A stretch of 64,000 nt of DNA, from the NCBI RefSeq assembly GCF_020164535.1, contig NZ_JAIQZC010000001.1:248001-312000 (forward strand), read 5' to 3'. This DNA is from Psychroflexus montanilacus (GTDB lineage: Bacteria; Bacteroidota; Bacteroidia; Flavobacteriales; Flavobacteriaceae). Positions within the stretch are counted from its first letter, which is position 1. Each line of letters starts with the position of its first letter. The notes below the pieces were generated by a model, which saw nothing but the letters and a program-made list of their open reading frames with translations, ran no database searches and was not told where the DNA came from. Below, piece by piece: positions 16,849-25,022 of this stretch. Both the position numbers and the translations under genes were made by a program.

Positions 16849-18678
16849 ATGGAACATTTTGTTGTCTCTGCCAGAAAATACAGACCCGAAACTTTTGAAG
16901 ACGTTGTTGGACAAAAGGCAATTACCAATACTCTGCTCAATGCCATCAACAATGACCATCTAGCACAAGCACTATTATTCACAGGACCTCGTGGTGTTGG
17001 AAAAACATCCTGTGCCAGGATTCTAGCTAAGAAGATAAATCAGGATGCGACCGATGATGAAACTACAGATTTTGCATTCAACATTTTTGAGTTGGATGCA
17101 GCTTCGAACAACTCTGTAGATGATATTAGGAATCTCACCGATCAAGTGAGAATTCCTCCACAATCTGGAAAGTATAAAGTCTATATCATTGATGAGGTGC
17201 ATATGCTTTCTCAACAAGCTTTTAATGCTTTTTTGAAAACCCTTGAGGAACCACCAAAACATGCCATTTTTATATTGGCAACCACAGAGAAACACAAAAT
17301 TATACCAACGATATTATCGCGTTGTCAAATATTCGATTTCAAAAGAATTACGGTCGGCGATATCAAAGAGCACTTAGCTGATATTGCCAAAAAAGAAGGC
17401 GTCGATGCAGATGATGATGCTTTGCATATTATTGCACAAAAGGCAGATGGAGCCATGCGTGATGCTCTATCAACTTATGACAGAGTAATCAGTTTTAGCG
17501 GAAATAAGTTAACTCGGGAAGCAGTGACAGAAAATCTAAACGTTTTAGATTATGAAACTTTTTTCCGTACTACCGATTTATTACTTGACAATAATATACC
17601 TGAAGTTTTAATCTATTTCAATGAAATTTTGGCTAAAGGCTTTGATGGTCAACACTTTATTGCAGGTTTGGCGTCTCACTTTAGAGACCTGATGGTTTCC
17701 AAAAATCAGCAGACCATTGCTTTACTGGAAGTGGGTGAACGCACTAAGTCTAAATACTTTGAGCAATCGCAGGCGACCTCGTATTCGTTTTTGCAGGACG
17801 GCATCGATTTGGCCAATTCCTGTGACTTCAACTACAAAATGAGTCAGAATCAACGATTGCATGTGGAGCTTTGTCTGATGAAATTAGCTTCACTTACAGA
17901 TCCTAATTCTCCCGAAAAAAAAAAGACTAAACACCATATCTTAAGTCCAAAAGAGCTTGAGAAAGTACCTAAAACAGTTTCGGAAGTAGCTCAAAATCAA
18001 GAAACTGAGACAACTCCTGTCATAAAGACTTCAGATGAACCTAAGGTAAATACTGATGAAGACATTTCAAATGTATCTACACCTTTGGACGCGAACATCA
18101 ATTCAACTGAATCTCCAAGCTCACCACCAGAAAACAATAAGCCAGCAAAGGCAAATTCAGAAGAAAAAAATAGCGTTGAAGAACCTAGAAAACCTCTAAA
18201 ACCTTCACTAGAAAATCGTCCAAAAAAAGTAAACGGACTTTCTATAAAAAGCATACAGGAAAAGAAGAGACTGAAGGAGGCCATGCAAAAAGACAAGCCT
18301 GAGGAGGAGAAATTGACGGCAGAGTTTAGCGAAGAAAGAATGCTAGAGGTCTGGGATGAATACATTGGCGTTTTGGGCGATAATGGCAGCAAAATTTTAG
18401 CTTCGGTTATGAACACTTCCAGACCTAAGCTGGATGGAACTGTCATCAAACTAGAGCTCCCCAATGATTCTATGAAATTGAATATCCTGCAGGAACAGGG
18501 CGAATTGATGAAGTTTTTAAAGCAAAAACTACAGAATACCTCCATTGTTCTGGACATCACAGTGAATCATAAAGCTGAAAAAAAGTACGTTTACACACCT
18601 CGGGAGAAATTTGAAAAATTGAAAGAGGTGAATCCAAATCTGGAATTGTTGCGTACAACTTTTGACCTAGATATATAA
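16849..18678 (+). CDS. dnaX: DNA polymerase III gamma/tau subunit
   Basis: This 609-residue protein is the clamp-loader ATPase subunit. Walker A is GPRGVGKT (46-53), Walker B is IIDEVH (Asp115, Glu116), and the SRC arginine finger is Arg158. Domain III continues to about residue 350, a low-complexity Pro/Glu/Lys linker covers about 360-480, and a C-terminal tau-like domain closes the protein. The four zinc-binding cysteines that follow Walker A in E. coli DnaX are absent: residues 58-83 contain no Cys. No A-rich slippage site is obvious at the gamma/tau border except the run of eleven A at about 17918. miaE follows after 5 bases. Confidence 0.95.
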   Translation: MEHFVVSARKYRPETFEDVVGQKAITNTLLNAINNDHLAQALLFTGPRGVGKTSCARILAKKINQDATDDETTDFAFNIFELDAASNNSVDDIRNLTDQVRIPPQSGKYKVYIIDEVHMLSQQAFNAFLKTLEEPPKHAIFILATTEKHKIIPTILSRCQIFDFKRITVGDIKEHLADIAKKEGVDADDDALHIIAQKADGAMRDALSTYDRVISFSGNKLTREAVTENLNVLDYETFFRTTDLLLDNNIPEVLIYFNEILAKGFDGQHFIAGLASHFRDLMVSKNQQTIALLEVGERTKSKYFEQSQATSYSFLQDGIDLANSCDFNYKMSQNQRLHVELCLMKLASLTDPNSPEKKKTKHHILSPKELEKVPKTVSEVAQNQETETTPVIKTSDEPKVNTDEDISNVSTPLDANINSTESPSSPPENNKPAKANSEEKNSVEEPRKPLKPSLENRPKKVNGLSIKSIQEKKRLKEAMQKDKPEEEKLTAEFSEERMLEVWDEYIGVLGDNGSKILASVMNTSRPKLDGTVIKLELPNDSMKLNILQEQGELMKFLKQKLQNTSIVLDITVNHKAEKKYVYTPREKFEKLKEVNPNLELLRTTFDLDI

Positions 18679-18683
18679 TTATT

Positions 18684-19268
18684 ATGCTTGGACTAAAATT
18701 ACCTACGGACCCGAGATGGGCAAATATTGCTGAAAAGAACATAGATGAGATCCTAATAGATCATGCGTATTGTGAACAAAAAGCAGCTTCTACTGCCATC
18801 TCTTTAATTGTTTCTTTTCCTGAATATACAGATCTTGTAACTGCTATGACGGAACTTGTACAAGAAGAGATGAGCCATTTTAAAATGGTTCATGATTTAC
18901 TAAAGGAGAAGAATATTCCTTTGGGAAGAGACCGCAAAGATGATTATGTGGCAAAACTGGTGACCTTTTTTCCTAAAGGCGGTAGTCGACAAACTCAACT
19001 TGCACATCGCCTGCTTTATGCTGCACTTATTGAGGCAAGAAGTTGTGAACGATTTAGGCTTTTATCTGAAGAATTGAGTGATGAAAAGCTAAGACGTTTT
19101 TACCGCAAATTGATGATCAGTGAGGCTAACCATTATACGATGTTTTTAGGATTTGCCAGACAATACCATAATGTAGATGAAGTGAATCAAAAATGGTCTG
19201 ACTTACTAGATTATGAAGCCAAAATTCTTGAGTCTTTCCAGGATGGTGCTTCAGTTCACGGCTGGTAA
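18684..19268 (+). CDS. miaE: tRNA-(ms2io6A)-hydroxylase MiaE
   Basis: This 194-residue ferritin-like diiron protein hydroxylates the isopentenyl group of ms2i6A at tRNA position 37. Metal ligands are expected in the four-helix bundle: 'HAYCEQKAAST' (Glu), 'QEEMSHF' (Glu-Glu-x-x-His), 'ALIEARSCERF' (Glu) and 'SEANHYTMF' (Glu-x-x-His), all present. Length matches the family. It lies 5 bases after dnaX and is probably translated from the same mRNA. A strong hairpin terminator follows at 19276-19321. Confidence 0.93.
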   Translation: MLGLKLPTDPRWANIAEKNIDEILIDHAYCEQKAASTAISLIVSFPEYTDLVTAMTELVQEEMSHFKMVHDLLKEKNIPLGRDRKDDYVAKLVTFFPKGGSRQTQLAHRLLYAALIEARSCERFRLLSEELSDEKLRRFYRKLMISEANHYTMFLGFARQYHNVDEVNQKWSDLLDYEAKILESFQDGASVHGW

Positions 19269-19275
19269 TAATATA

Positions 19276-19321
19276 AATAAACCAAGAACCAAGACTTAAG
19301 CGTCTTGGTTCTTGGTTTATT
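19276..19321. terminator. 20-bp perfect stem, bidirectional terminator between miaE and an aldo/keto reductase gene
   Basis: Two perfectly complementary 20-nt arms (19276-19295 and 19302-19321) enclose the 6-nt loop TTAAGC. It lies between the convergent genes ending at 19268 (+) and 19345 (-). The arms end AATAA/TTATT, giving U-rich tails in both directions. Each arm repeats ACCAAGA-type units (AACCAAG twice). It is much longer than other terminators here. Confidence 0.85.
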
Positions 19322-19344
19322 GGCTCTTAATTTTTGGCTAAAAT

Positions 19345-20295
19345 TTATTCGTCATAGACATTTGAATACTTACCATCCGAGGTTTCGAAAAACTTCCCAT
19401 TGACATAACGGTAATGGTTATCTAGATCTTTCAGTTTCTGCATATCTTCTCCATCCAATTCAACTTCTGCGCTTTTAAAATTCTCTTCAATTCTACTTTC
19501 ATTTGTTGATTTTGGAATGGTGGCCACCTGTCTTTCTAAATGAAATCTTATCAACACCTGAGCAGGACTTACCTCATGTTTTTCTGCAATAGATTTAATA
19601 ACTTCATTTTCTAGGAGTGTTGGCTCATTCTCTGCCTTCATCTCCTCTGTACGGTCTTGACTTCCAAGTGGAGAAAAAGCTGTGATCAGAATGGCATTGT
19701 CGTGACAAAATTTAACTAGTTCTTCTTGATGTAAATAAGGATGTAACTCGATTTGATTCATTTCCGGAACAAAGTCAGTTTCACTCATCAATTGGCTCAG
19801 TTTCTTTTGACTGAAATTGGAGACCCCAACGTGTTTCACCAGTTTCTCCTTTTTCAAATTTACCATGGCTTCCCAAGTTTCTTTAAGAGGGACTTCTTCC
19901 AAAGAAAGAAAGTCATCGTCTGATTGCGGGAACCCTTCTAAACCTGATTTAAACGCAACTGGCCAGTGCATGAGGTACAAGTCCAGGTAGTCTAGCTGTA
20001 AATCTTTGAGCGTTTGTTCCAAAGCAGGCTTGACATCTTCCTGTCGGTGTGCATTGTTCCAAAGTTTTGAAGTGATAAACACCTCATTCCTTTTGATGAT
20101 GCCTTTATCGAAAGTTTCTTTAAGAGCCTCGCCTACCTCTTTTTCATTTCCATAAACTGCTGCGCAATCAATATGCCTGTAACCAATTTCAAGGGCATGT
20201 TTCACGGCCTTTTTGACTTCTCCAGGTTCGGATTTCCAGGTTCCTAAACCAATGGCGTGCATTTGATCGTTATCGTTGAATTTTAATAATTTCAT
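19345..20295 (-). CDS. Aldo/keto reductase
   Basis: This is a 316-residue NADPH-dependent reductase. I start it at the ATG at 20295 rather than the TTG three codons upstream, because the family begins 'MKLLKFNDND'. The catalytic tetrad is complete: Asp43 and Tyr48 in 'HIDCAAVYGNE', Lys77 in 'ITSKLWN' and His110 in 'LYLMHWP'. The signature 'VGVSNFS' and the C-terminal 'IPKSTNESRIEENF' cofactor motif are present. It probably reduces aldehydes or ketones; the substrate is unknown. It is transcribed alone toward the strong hairpin at 19276-19321. Confidence 0.92.
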   Translation of the reverse strand: MKLLKFNDNDQMHAIGLGTWKSEPGEVKKAVKHALEIGYRHIDCAAVYGNEKEVGEALKETFDKGIIKRNEVFITSKLWNNAHRQEDVKPALEQTLKDLQLDYLDLYLMHWPVAFKSGLEGFPQSDDDFLSLEEVPLKETWEAMVNLKKEKLVKHVGVSNFSQKKLSQLMSETDFVPEMNQIELHPYLHQEELVKFCHDNAILITAFSPLGSQDRTEEMKAENEPTLLENEVIKSIAEKHEVSPAQVLIRFHLERQVATIPKSTNESRIEENFKSAEVELDGEDMQKLKDLDNHYRYVNGKFFETSDGKYSNVYDE

Positions 20296-20367
20296 AGTTT
20301 TCAATTTTATCTAAATGTAGACTCATACACAAGAATTTCAAAAACTACAGATAACTTTAGCCAAGAT

Positions 20368-21291
20368 TTAACTACTTGTTTTGTCTTTATTGTCTTCTTT
20401 CTCTTTGGCTTCTCTCGCTTCTTTCTCTGCTTTCTTTTTCGCTTTTTTGGCTTTCTTCTTTTCTTCCTTTTCTTTCTCTTTTTGAGTTTTAGCACTAAAT
20501 CTACGTTCCTCATTAAGAGCTTCCTGCGCCATTATTTCACTCTCCGGAATCACTTTCAAAAATGAAGGATGCTGTTCTATAGCGTATTCTATTTTTTCGA
20601 CGATGCTATCTATTTCTTCATTATCGTAATCGATTTCCAAAGGCTCTTTAATGACCATTGACTGAAGAATATTACGTTTTTTGATACGGATTCCTTTTTT
20701 ATCAAAAGATCTTCTAAATCCATCTATAACAATGGGAATCACAATAGGTTTGTATTTCTTAATAATAAATGCGGTTCCTTTTCTGATGGGTTTCCAGGGC
20801 TTGGTGGTTCCCTGAGGAAATGTAATAACCCAGCCATCCTCCAAAGCCATTCCAATATTGGAAATATCGCTCATTTTAACTTGTCTGTTTACGCTCTTGC
20901 CATCTGCCCTCCAGGTTCTATCAATACTTATAGAGCCTGCGTAAGCCAGAACTTTGGGGAGTAATCCTTTTTTCATGGTTTCGGCAGCTGCAACGTAATA
21001 AATATTGAGTTTCGGGTCCCACAGGTAACCTACATTTTTGATACTATCTACTCTACCGCTCAATGAAGCATTGAACACATGATACATGGCAACAACATCT
21101 GCAAAATAAGTTTGATGATTGGAAACAAATAAAACGTTTCTATCTGGTAAGTCTTTTATGATGGATGACCCTTCAATTTTGAGGTCATTAAATCCTTGAT
21201 AGCGTTGATGAGTAAGTCCACCCATGATCCTTATTAGCCATTTTTTTAAAAATAAATAATGTCCGAAAGGATTTTTCTTGAATAAGCCCAT
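20368..21291 (-). CDS. 1-acylglycerol-3-phosphate acyltransferase-like protein with Lys/Glu tail
   Basis: This 307-residue PlsC-family acyltransferase has the motif 'NHQTYFAD' (58-65; usual N-H-x(4)-D) and the second block 'FPQGTTKPW' (158-166), where the usual FPEGTR has Gln for Glu and Thr for Arg. It would acylate lysophosphatidate or a related lipid at the membrane. The last ~50 residues (258-307) are an almost pure Lys/Glu/Ala stretch that could form a coiled coil or a charged tail. The promoter box TATATTTG is at 21311-21318. The altered second motif makes the exact acceptor uncertain. Confidence 0.8.
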   Translation of the reverse strand: MGLFKKNPFGHYLFLKKWLIRIMGGLTHQRYQGFNDLKIEGSSIIKDLPDRNVLFVSNHQTYFADVVAMYHVFNASLSGRVDSIKNVGYLWDPKLNIYYVAAAETMKKGLLPKVLAYAGSISIDRTWRADGKSVNRQVKMSDISNIGMALEDGWVITFPQGTTKPWKPIRKGTAFIIKKYKPIVIPIVIDGFRRSFDKKGIRIKKRNILQSMVIKEPLEIDYDNEEIDSIVEKIEYAIEQHPSFLKVIPESEIMAQEALNEERRFSAKTQKEKEKEEKKKAKKAKKKAEKEAREAKEKEDNKDKTSS

Positions 21292-21310
21292 ATCTCAAAA
21301 AGTTAATTGG

Positions 21311-21318
21311 CAAATATA
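21311..21318 (-). promoter_or_regulatory. -7 promoter box (TATATTTG) for the acyltransferase gene
   Basis: An exact TAnnTTTG match on the minus strand lies 19 nt before the ATG at 21291, just after the end of the NUDIX gene (21332). No -33 TTG is seen. Confidence 0.5.
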
Positions 21319-21331
21319 CGCTTTTATAGAC

Positions 21332-21970
21332 TTATGCTATTCTAATAAAGAGTTCCCTTATTTCACTCAATATCATAGCGGTAGCTCCCCACACTACATG
21401 TCCATTAAAATTAAAGGCAGGAACTTCTACGTTTTTGGCGTAAGAAGCATCAATTAGTTCGGTATTCAAGTTATTTTTATCAAGACAAACAGAAAGTGGA
21501 ATTTCTATAATATTTTCAACTTCACTTTCCTGTAAAACAAAAACAGGCTCTTCCTCAATATAGCTGAGATAAGGATGCACTAAGAAATTGGATGGTGGTA
21601 TATAAAGTTCCGTGAGTGGTTTTATGACCTGAATACTGTTTGAAGATACACCAATTTCTTCTTCTGTTTCTCTGAGGGCAGTCTGCATTAAATCTTTGTC
21701 AATCTCTTCATAGCGACCACCAGGAAAGCCGATCTGATTGGAATGCACACCCTTATAAGTTTTTCTCAAAATGAAAGCCATGTGCGCTTCGCCATTTTTG
21801 GGATACAAAAGTGAGACGACTCCTGCATAATTTGGATCTTTTCCATTGAGATCAATGCGTTTTAATTCATCCTGCCTGAATAAAGGTGCGAGTTGATAAT
21901 GAAAAGATTCGCCAGGAAGTTCTATTTTCTTTAATTTTGAAATTAAATTCGTAAACGATGAAAATTCCAT
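21332..21970 (-). CDS. NUDIX hydrolase, CoA pyrophosphatase-like
   Basis: This 212-residue NUDIX protein has the box 'GFPGGRYEEIDKDLMQTALRETEEEIGV' near 81-108, in the spaced form of the CoA pyrophosphatase (UPF0035/NudL) branch. 'ILRKTYKGVHSNQIGFPGG' matches that branch's upstream signature. It likely hydrolyses CoA or a related dinucleotide. The ATG at 21970 is inside the plus-strand cyclophilin gene, which starts at 21958, so the two divergent coding regions overlap by 13 bases. No closer alternative start keeps the conserved N-terminus. Confidence 0.88.
   Translation of the reverse strand: MEFSSFTNLISKLKKIELPGESFHYQLAPLFRQDELKRIDLNGKDPNYAGVVSLLYPKNGEAHMAFILRKTYKGVHSNQIGFPGGRYEEIDKDLMQTALRETEEEIGVSSNSIQVIKPLTELYIPPSNFLVHPYLSYIEEEPVFVLQESEVENIIEIPLSVCLDKNNLNTELIDASYAKNVEVPAFNFNGHVVWGATAMILSEIRELFIRIA
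21932..21939 (+). promoter_or_regulatory. -7 promoter box (TAATTTTG) for the cyclophilin gene, inside the NUDIX coding region
   Basis: An exact TAnnTTTG match lies 18 nt before the ATG at 21958. It sits within the first codons of the opposite-strand NUDIX gene. No -33 element is evident. Confidence 0.4.
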
Positions 21971-22674
21971 TTCTTATTATATGTCTGTTTGCAGTTCTTT
22001 TTTCCTGTAAAGAAAACAAAGATACTTCATCAGAAAAAAAAGCGGTCAAAAAAGATAGCATTGAAAAAGAAATTGAAGTTAATATCCCTTCCAATGGTAA
22101 AACTGACAGAGATCTAAGACAGATAAAATTTATAGAACAAGAAGAGTTAATTCCATTTCTGAAAAATTACGGGAAAGAAAATCCTGAAACTATTGTAGAA
22201 GTAGAGACCGATATGGGGAATTTCAGCATCGAACTATATCCAGAACCTGTGCTTCACCGAGCTAATTTTATACGTCTTACAAAGCTTGGATATTTTGATA
22301 CGACAGTTTTTCACAGAGTAGATGATAACTTTGTGGTTCAGGGAGGCAATAGTGATAGAACAGCAACACATCAGTTTAGAAAAGCAGTAGGTAATTACCT
22401 GATTCCAAATGAATTTACAAGTAAATATAAACATGATTACAGAGCTGTTTCAGCCGCTAAATATTCTGAACAAAATGTGAGCAATGCCTCTTCTCCTTTC
22501 GAATTTTTTGTTGTGACCAAGTCCAATGGAGCCTACCACCTGGATAATGACCATACAGTATTTGGAAAAGTCATCAGCGGAATGGATGTTGTAGAAAAAA
22601 TCGATGATTTGGAAACCGATGGCAGTGAATGGCCACTAACCAATGTAGGGATGAATATAAAAGTTATAAGATAA
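21958..22674 (+). CDS. Peptidyl-prolyl isomerase (cyclophilin-type) lipoprotein
   Basis: This 238-residue protein has a lipoprotein signal ending in Cys17 (LFSC). A charged linker follows to about residue 55 and then a cyclophilin domain (about 75-235). Cyclophilin landmarks are 'METDMGNFSIELYPEPVLHRANFIRLTKLGYFDTTVFHRV' with the catalytic Arg in FHRV, 'FVVQGGN' and 'FEFFVVTKSNGAYHLDNDHTVFGKV'. It should fold proline-containing proteins in the periplasm, anchored to a membrane. It overlaps the NUDIX gene by 13 bases at its 5' end and ends one base before the convergent TRIC gene, leaving no space for separate terminators. Confidence 0.9.
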   Translation: MKIPFLIICLFAVLFSCKENKDTSSEKKAVKKDSIEKEIEVNIPSNGKTDRDLRQIKFIEQEELIPFLKNYGKENPETIVEVETDMGNFSIELYPEPVLHRANFIRLTKLGYFDTTVFHRVDDNFVVQGGNSDRTATHQFRKAVGNYLIPNEFTSKYKHDYRAVSAAKYSEQNVSNASSPFEFFVVTKSNGAYHLDNDHTVFGKVISGMDVVEKIDDLETDGSEWPLTNVGMNIKVIR

Positions 22675-22675
22675 C

Positions 22676-23305
22676 TTACCAATAATCTCTAATGTCTTCA
22701 TCTTTTTTGTAAACCGAAGGCAGTGAAAGTTTAAAAATTACAGCAGAAAGTCTTACAATGATAACGACAAGCCCGGAGAATATAAAAATCAAACTTACCG
22801 GTAAATTCAATTTAAGGAAAACGAAGTAGCTAAATCCTCCAAGAATACAAGCTGTAGCATAAATTTCTTTTCTGAAAATTTGTGGAATATCGTTGCATAA
22901 AATGTCTCGTATTACCCCACCAAAACAAGCACTCATTGTCCCTAGTGCTATACAAATGATGGCTGGCAAACCTTCAGCAATTCCTTTTTCAACTCCTGCA
23001 ACAGTATAAAGCCCTATCCCCAGAGTGTCAAATAAAAACAAAGATTTCCTCAGATAGGATAATTTTTTTCTGAAAAGAACTGCTAAAATCGTGGTAGCAA
23101 TAATCACATAAACATAGGTCATGTCTTGCATCCACATTACGGGTACTCCAAGCAGGACATCTCTTAAGGTTCCACCACCAACTGAAGTGACAAAGGCTAT
23201 GATGAGAATTCCAAACGCATCCATACGTTTTCTAAGAGAGGTCAAAACTCCAGAAATTGAAAAGGCAACAACACCAAGGATGTCAAGTATGAGTGTATAC
23301 TCCAT
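22676..23305 (-). CDS. Trimeric intracellular cation (TRIC) channel family protein
   Basis: This 209-residue membrane protein has about seven hydrophobic helices built as two tandem repeats plus one. Repeat 1 carries 'GVLTSLRKRMDAFGILIIAFVTSVGGGTLRDVLLG' and repeat 2 'GVEKGIAEGLPAIICIALGTMSACFGGVIRDILC'; the paired G-G-x-x-R-D motifs are the UPF0126/TRIC signature. It is thought to conduct K+ or other monovalent ions across the inner membrane. Its ATG overlaps the stop of the upstream RDD gene (TAATG), so the two are translationally coupled. Confidence 0.85.
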   Translation of the reverse strand: MEYTLILDILGVVAFSISGVLTSLRKRMDAFGILIIAFVTSVGGGTLRDVLLGVPVMWMQDMTYVYVIIATTILAVLFRKKLSYLRKSLFLFDTLGIGLYTVAGVEKGIAEGLPAIICIALGTMSACFGGVIRDILCNDIPQIFRKEIYATACILGGFSYFVFLKLNLPVSLIFIFSGLVVIIVRLSAVIFKLSLPSVYKKDEDIRDYW

Positions 23306-24021
23306 TAATGCGTACTATAGTATTGATAGTCTTTCAATACAGTTTGTATGAAAGATTGTGAGGACAAATCGGTCTCAACTTGAAGCTGACTTTTCACTTT
23401 TTCTGCTAGTTTTACCATTATAGAATGATCCTCTTCACGTTTTGCTTTATCAAAAATTGATTTTATTCTTCTCAGGTCTTCATCCTTCAAGGTGGCAACC
23501 TGAGGATACTGCGGAAGATACGAATCATCTATCTCAAACAATGGAATTTTTTTAAATCCTGTCTTTCTTCGTTCAGAAATTACCGTGGTCTTAGCCGCCA
23601 GATCTCCAAGACGCTGTCCTTTACCATTGACGAGAATCACCACTATAGCGATGGCTCCACTCACCAAACTTATATCCACGATTCTAAGTAGCCACCGAAT
23701 TAAATAACTTGAAAATTGAGGTTTTGATCCGTCAAGATTGACAACCCTTAATCGCATAGAAGCTTTGCCAACACTTTGCCCATTCATAAAAGTTTCCATC
23801 ACTAGATGATATAAAAATGGAGGTAAACCAAGCACCAAAGAAGTAGCATAACCTTCAAATGGAGACACATTCAGTAATCCACTCATGATGGCCAATGTAG
23901 CAAATACATAAACGATGATGATTAAAACGTCTATAAGGTAAGCCAGGATTCTATCCCACACTGTAGCCACACTTTGTTCAATCTTTACATTTTGTGCGGT
24001 TTCTATTTGAAAATGACTCAT
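23305..24021 (-). CDS. RDD family membrane protein
   Basis: This 238-residue protein has an RDD domain (about 15-165) with the family's Arg and Asp residues in 'VWDRILAYLIDVLIIIVY' (first helix) and in 'GKGQRLGDLAAKTTVI' after the third helix. A cytoplasmic tail of about 70 residues follows. The function is unknown; RDD proteins may be transporters or assembly factors. It lies 32 bases from the divergent SpoIIM gene, the usual neighbour of RDD genes in Bacteroidota MoxR clusters, and its stop overlaps the TRIC start by one base. Confidence 0.85.
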   Translation of the reverse strand: MSHFQIETAQNVKIEQSVATVWDRILAYLIDVLIIIVYVFATLAIMSGLLNVSPFEGYATSLVLGLPPFLYHLVMETFMNGQSVGKASMRLRVVNLDGSKPQFSSYLIRWLLRIVDISLVSGAIAIVVILVNGKGQRLGDLAAKTTVISERRKTGFKKIPLFEIDDSYLPQYPQVATLKDEDLRRIKSIFDKAKREEDHSIMVKLAEKVKSQLQVETDLSSQSFIQTVLKDYQYYSTH

Positions 24022-24053
24022 AGATTGCTTTTCTTTGGATAAATTATATCAGG

Positions 24054-25022
24054 ATGCGAGAGGCGGCTTTTGTCAAGCAAAATAAAGACAAATGGTTAAA
24101 ATTTGAAAGGGTTGTGCAAAATAATATCAGCATTTCTCCCAGCGAACTCTCCAAACTTTATGTTGAGCTTACGGAAGATCTCAATTACGCTCAAACGTTT
24201 TACGCCAACAGTGAGACTTCTGCCTACCTCAATGAACTGTCTGTAGGCATACACCAAAAAATTTACAAAACCAAAAAGGAGTCGAAAAACAAGATTTATC
24301 AATTTTATATAAAAGAATTTCCTCTGTTTTTCTACAAACACAGGCCAACTTTACTTTTAGCATTCCTCCTGTTTATTGGCTTTAGTGCAGTTGGAGCCTA
24401 TTCTGCATCTGCAGATGATGGATTTGTAAGACTTATTCTGGGAGATGCTTATGTCAACTCTACCATAGAAAACATTCAAAAGGGTGATCCTATGGCAGTA
24501 TATAAAAAAGCCAATGAAACTGACATGTTTCTTGGTATCACCATCAATAACATAAAGGTTGCTTTATTTGCTTTCACAGCTGGAATATTGGCAGGGCTTG
24601 GCACCATTTTCATTTTGATGAAAAACGCTATAATGCTGGGATCATTTCAGTATTTCTTCTACGAGCAAGATTTGCTTTGGGAGTCTGCAAGGACGATCTG
24701 GATACATGGCACAATTGAGATTTCTGTCATTATCGTGGCTGGGTGTGCTGGTCTTGTGATGGGAAAAAGCCTGTTGTTTCCAAAAACCTATACACGACTC
24801 CAATCCTTTACTCAGGGAGTGAAAGCTGGACTTAAAATCGTGATAAGTACCATTCCTTTTTTTATTATTGCAGGATTTTTGGAAGGTTTTATTACCCGAC
24901 TTACAGGAATGCCAGATTGGCTAGCTATTCTAATCATATTTTCATCTTTATTTTTAATCATTTATTATTACGTCATATTTCCACAACTAACCTATAACAA
25001 GCATGGAAAACAACTACATTAA
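24054..25022 (+). CDS. Stage II sporulation protein M (SpoIIM) family membrane protein
   Basis: This 322-residue protein has a 95-residue helical N-terminus followed by six to seven hydrophobic helices. SpoIIM landmarks are 'VALFAFTAGILAGLGTIFILMKNAIMLGSF' and 'TIWIHGTIEISVIIVAGCAGLVMGKSLLFP' with the buried His-Gly-x-x-E motif. This organism does not sporulate; the family occurs widely in Bacteria as part of MoxR/DUF58 clusters. It is the first gene on the plus strand of the cluster, 32 bases from the divergent RDD gene. The next ATG overlaps its end by 20 bases, so these genes are coupled. Confidence 0.88.
   Translation: MREAAFVKQNKDKWLKFERVVQNNISISPSELSKLYVELTEDLNYAQTFYANSETSAYLNELSVGIHQKIYKTKKESKNKIYQFYIKEFPLFFYKHRPTLLLAFLLFIGFSAVGAYSASADDGFVRLILGDAYVNSTIENIQKGDPMAVYKKANETDMFLGITINNIKVALFAFTAGILAGLGTIFILMKNAIMLGSFQYFFYEQDLLWESARTIWIHGTIEISVIIVAGCAGLVMGKSLLFPKTYTRLQSFTQGVKAGLKIVISTIPFFIIAGFLEGFITRLTGMPDWLAILIIFSSLFLIIYYYVIFPQLTYNKHGKQLH

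Noticed and set aside
20307-20513. A 68-codon Lys/Arg-rich frame on the minus strand
   Set aside because: It is a shifted reading of the acyltransferase's Lys/Glu tail, not a nucleic-acid-binding gene.
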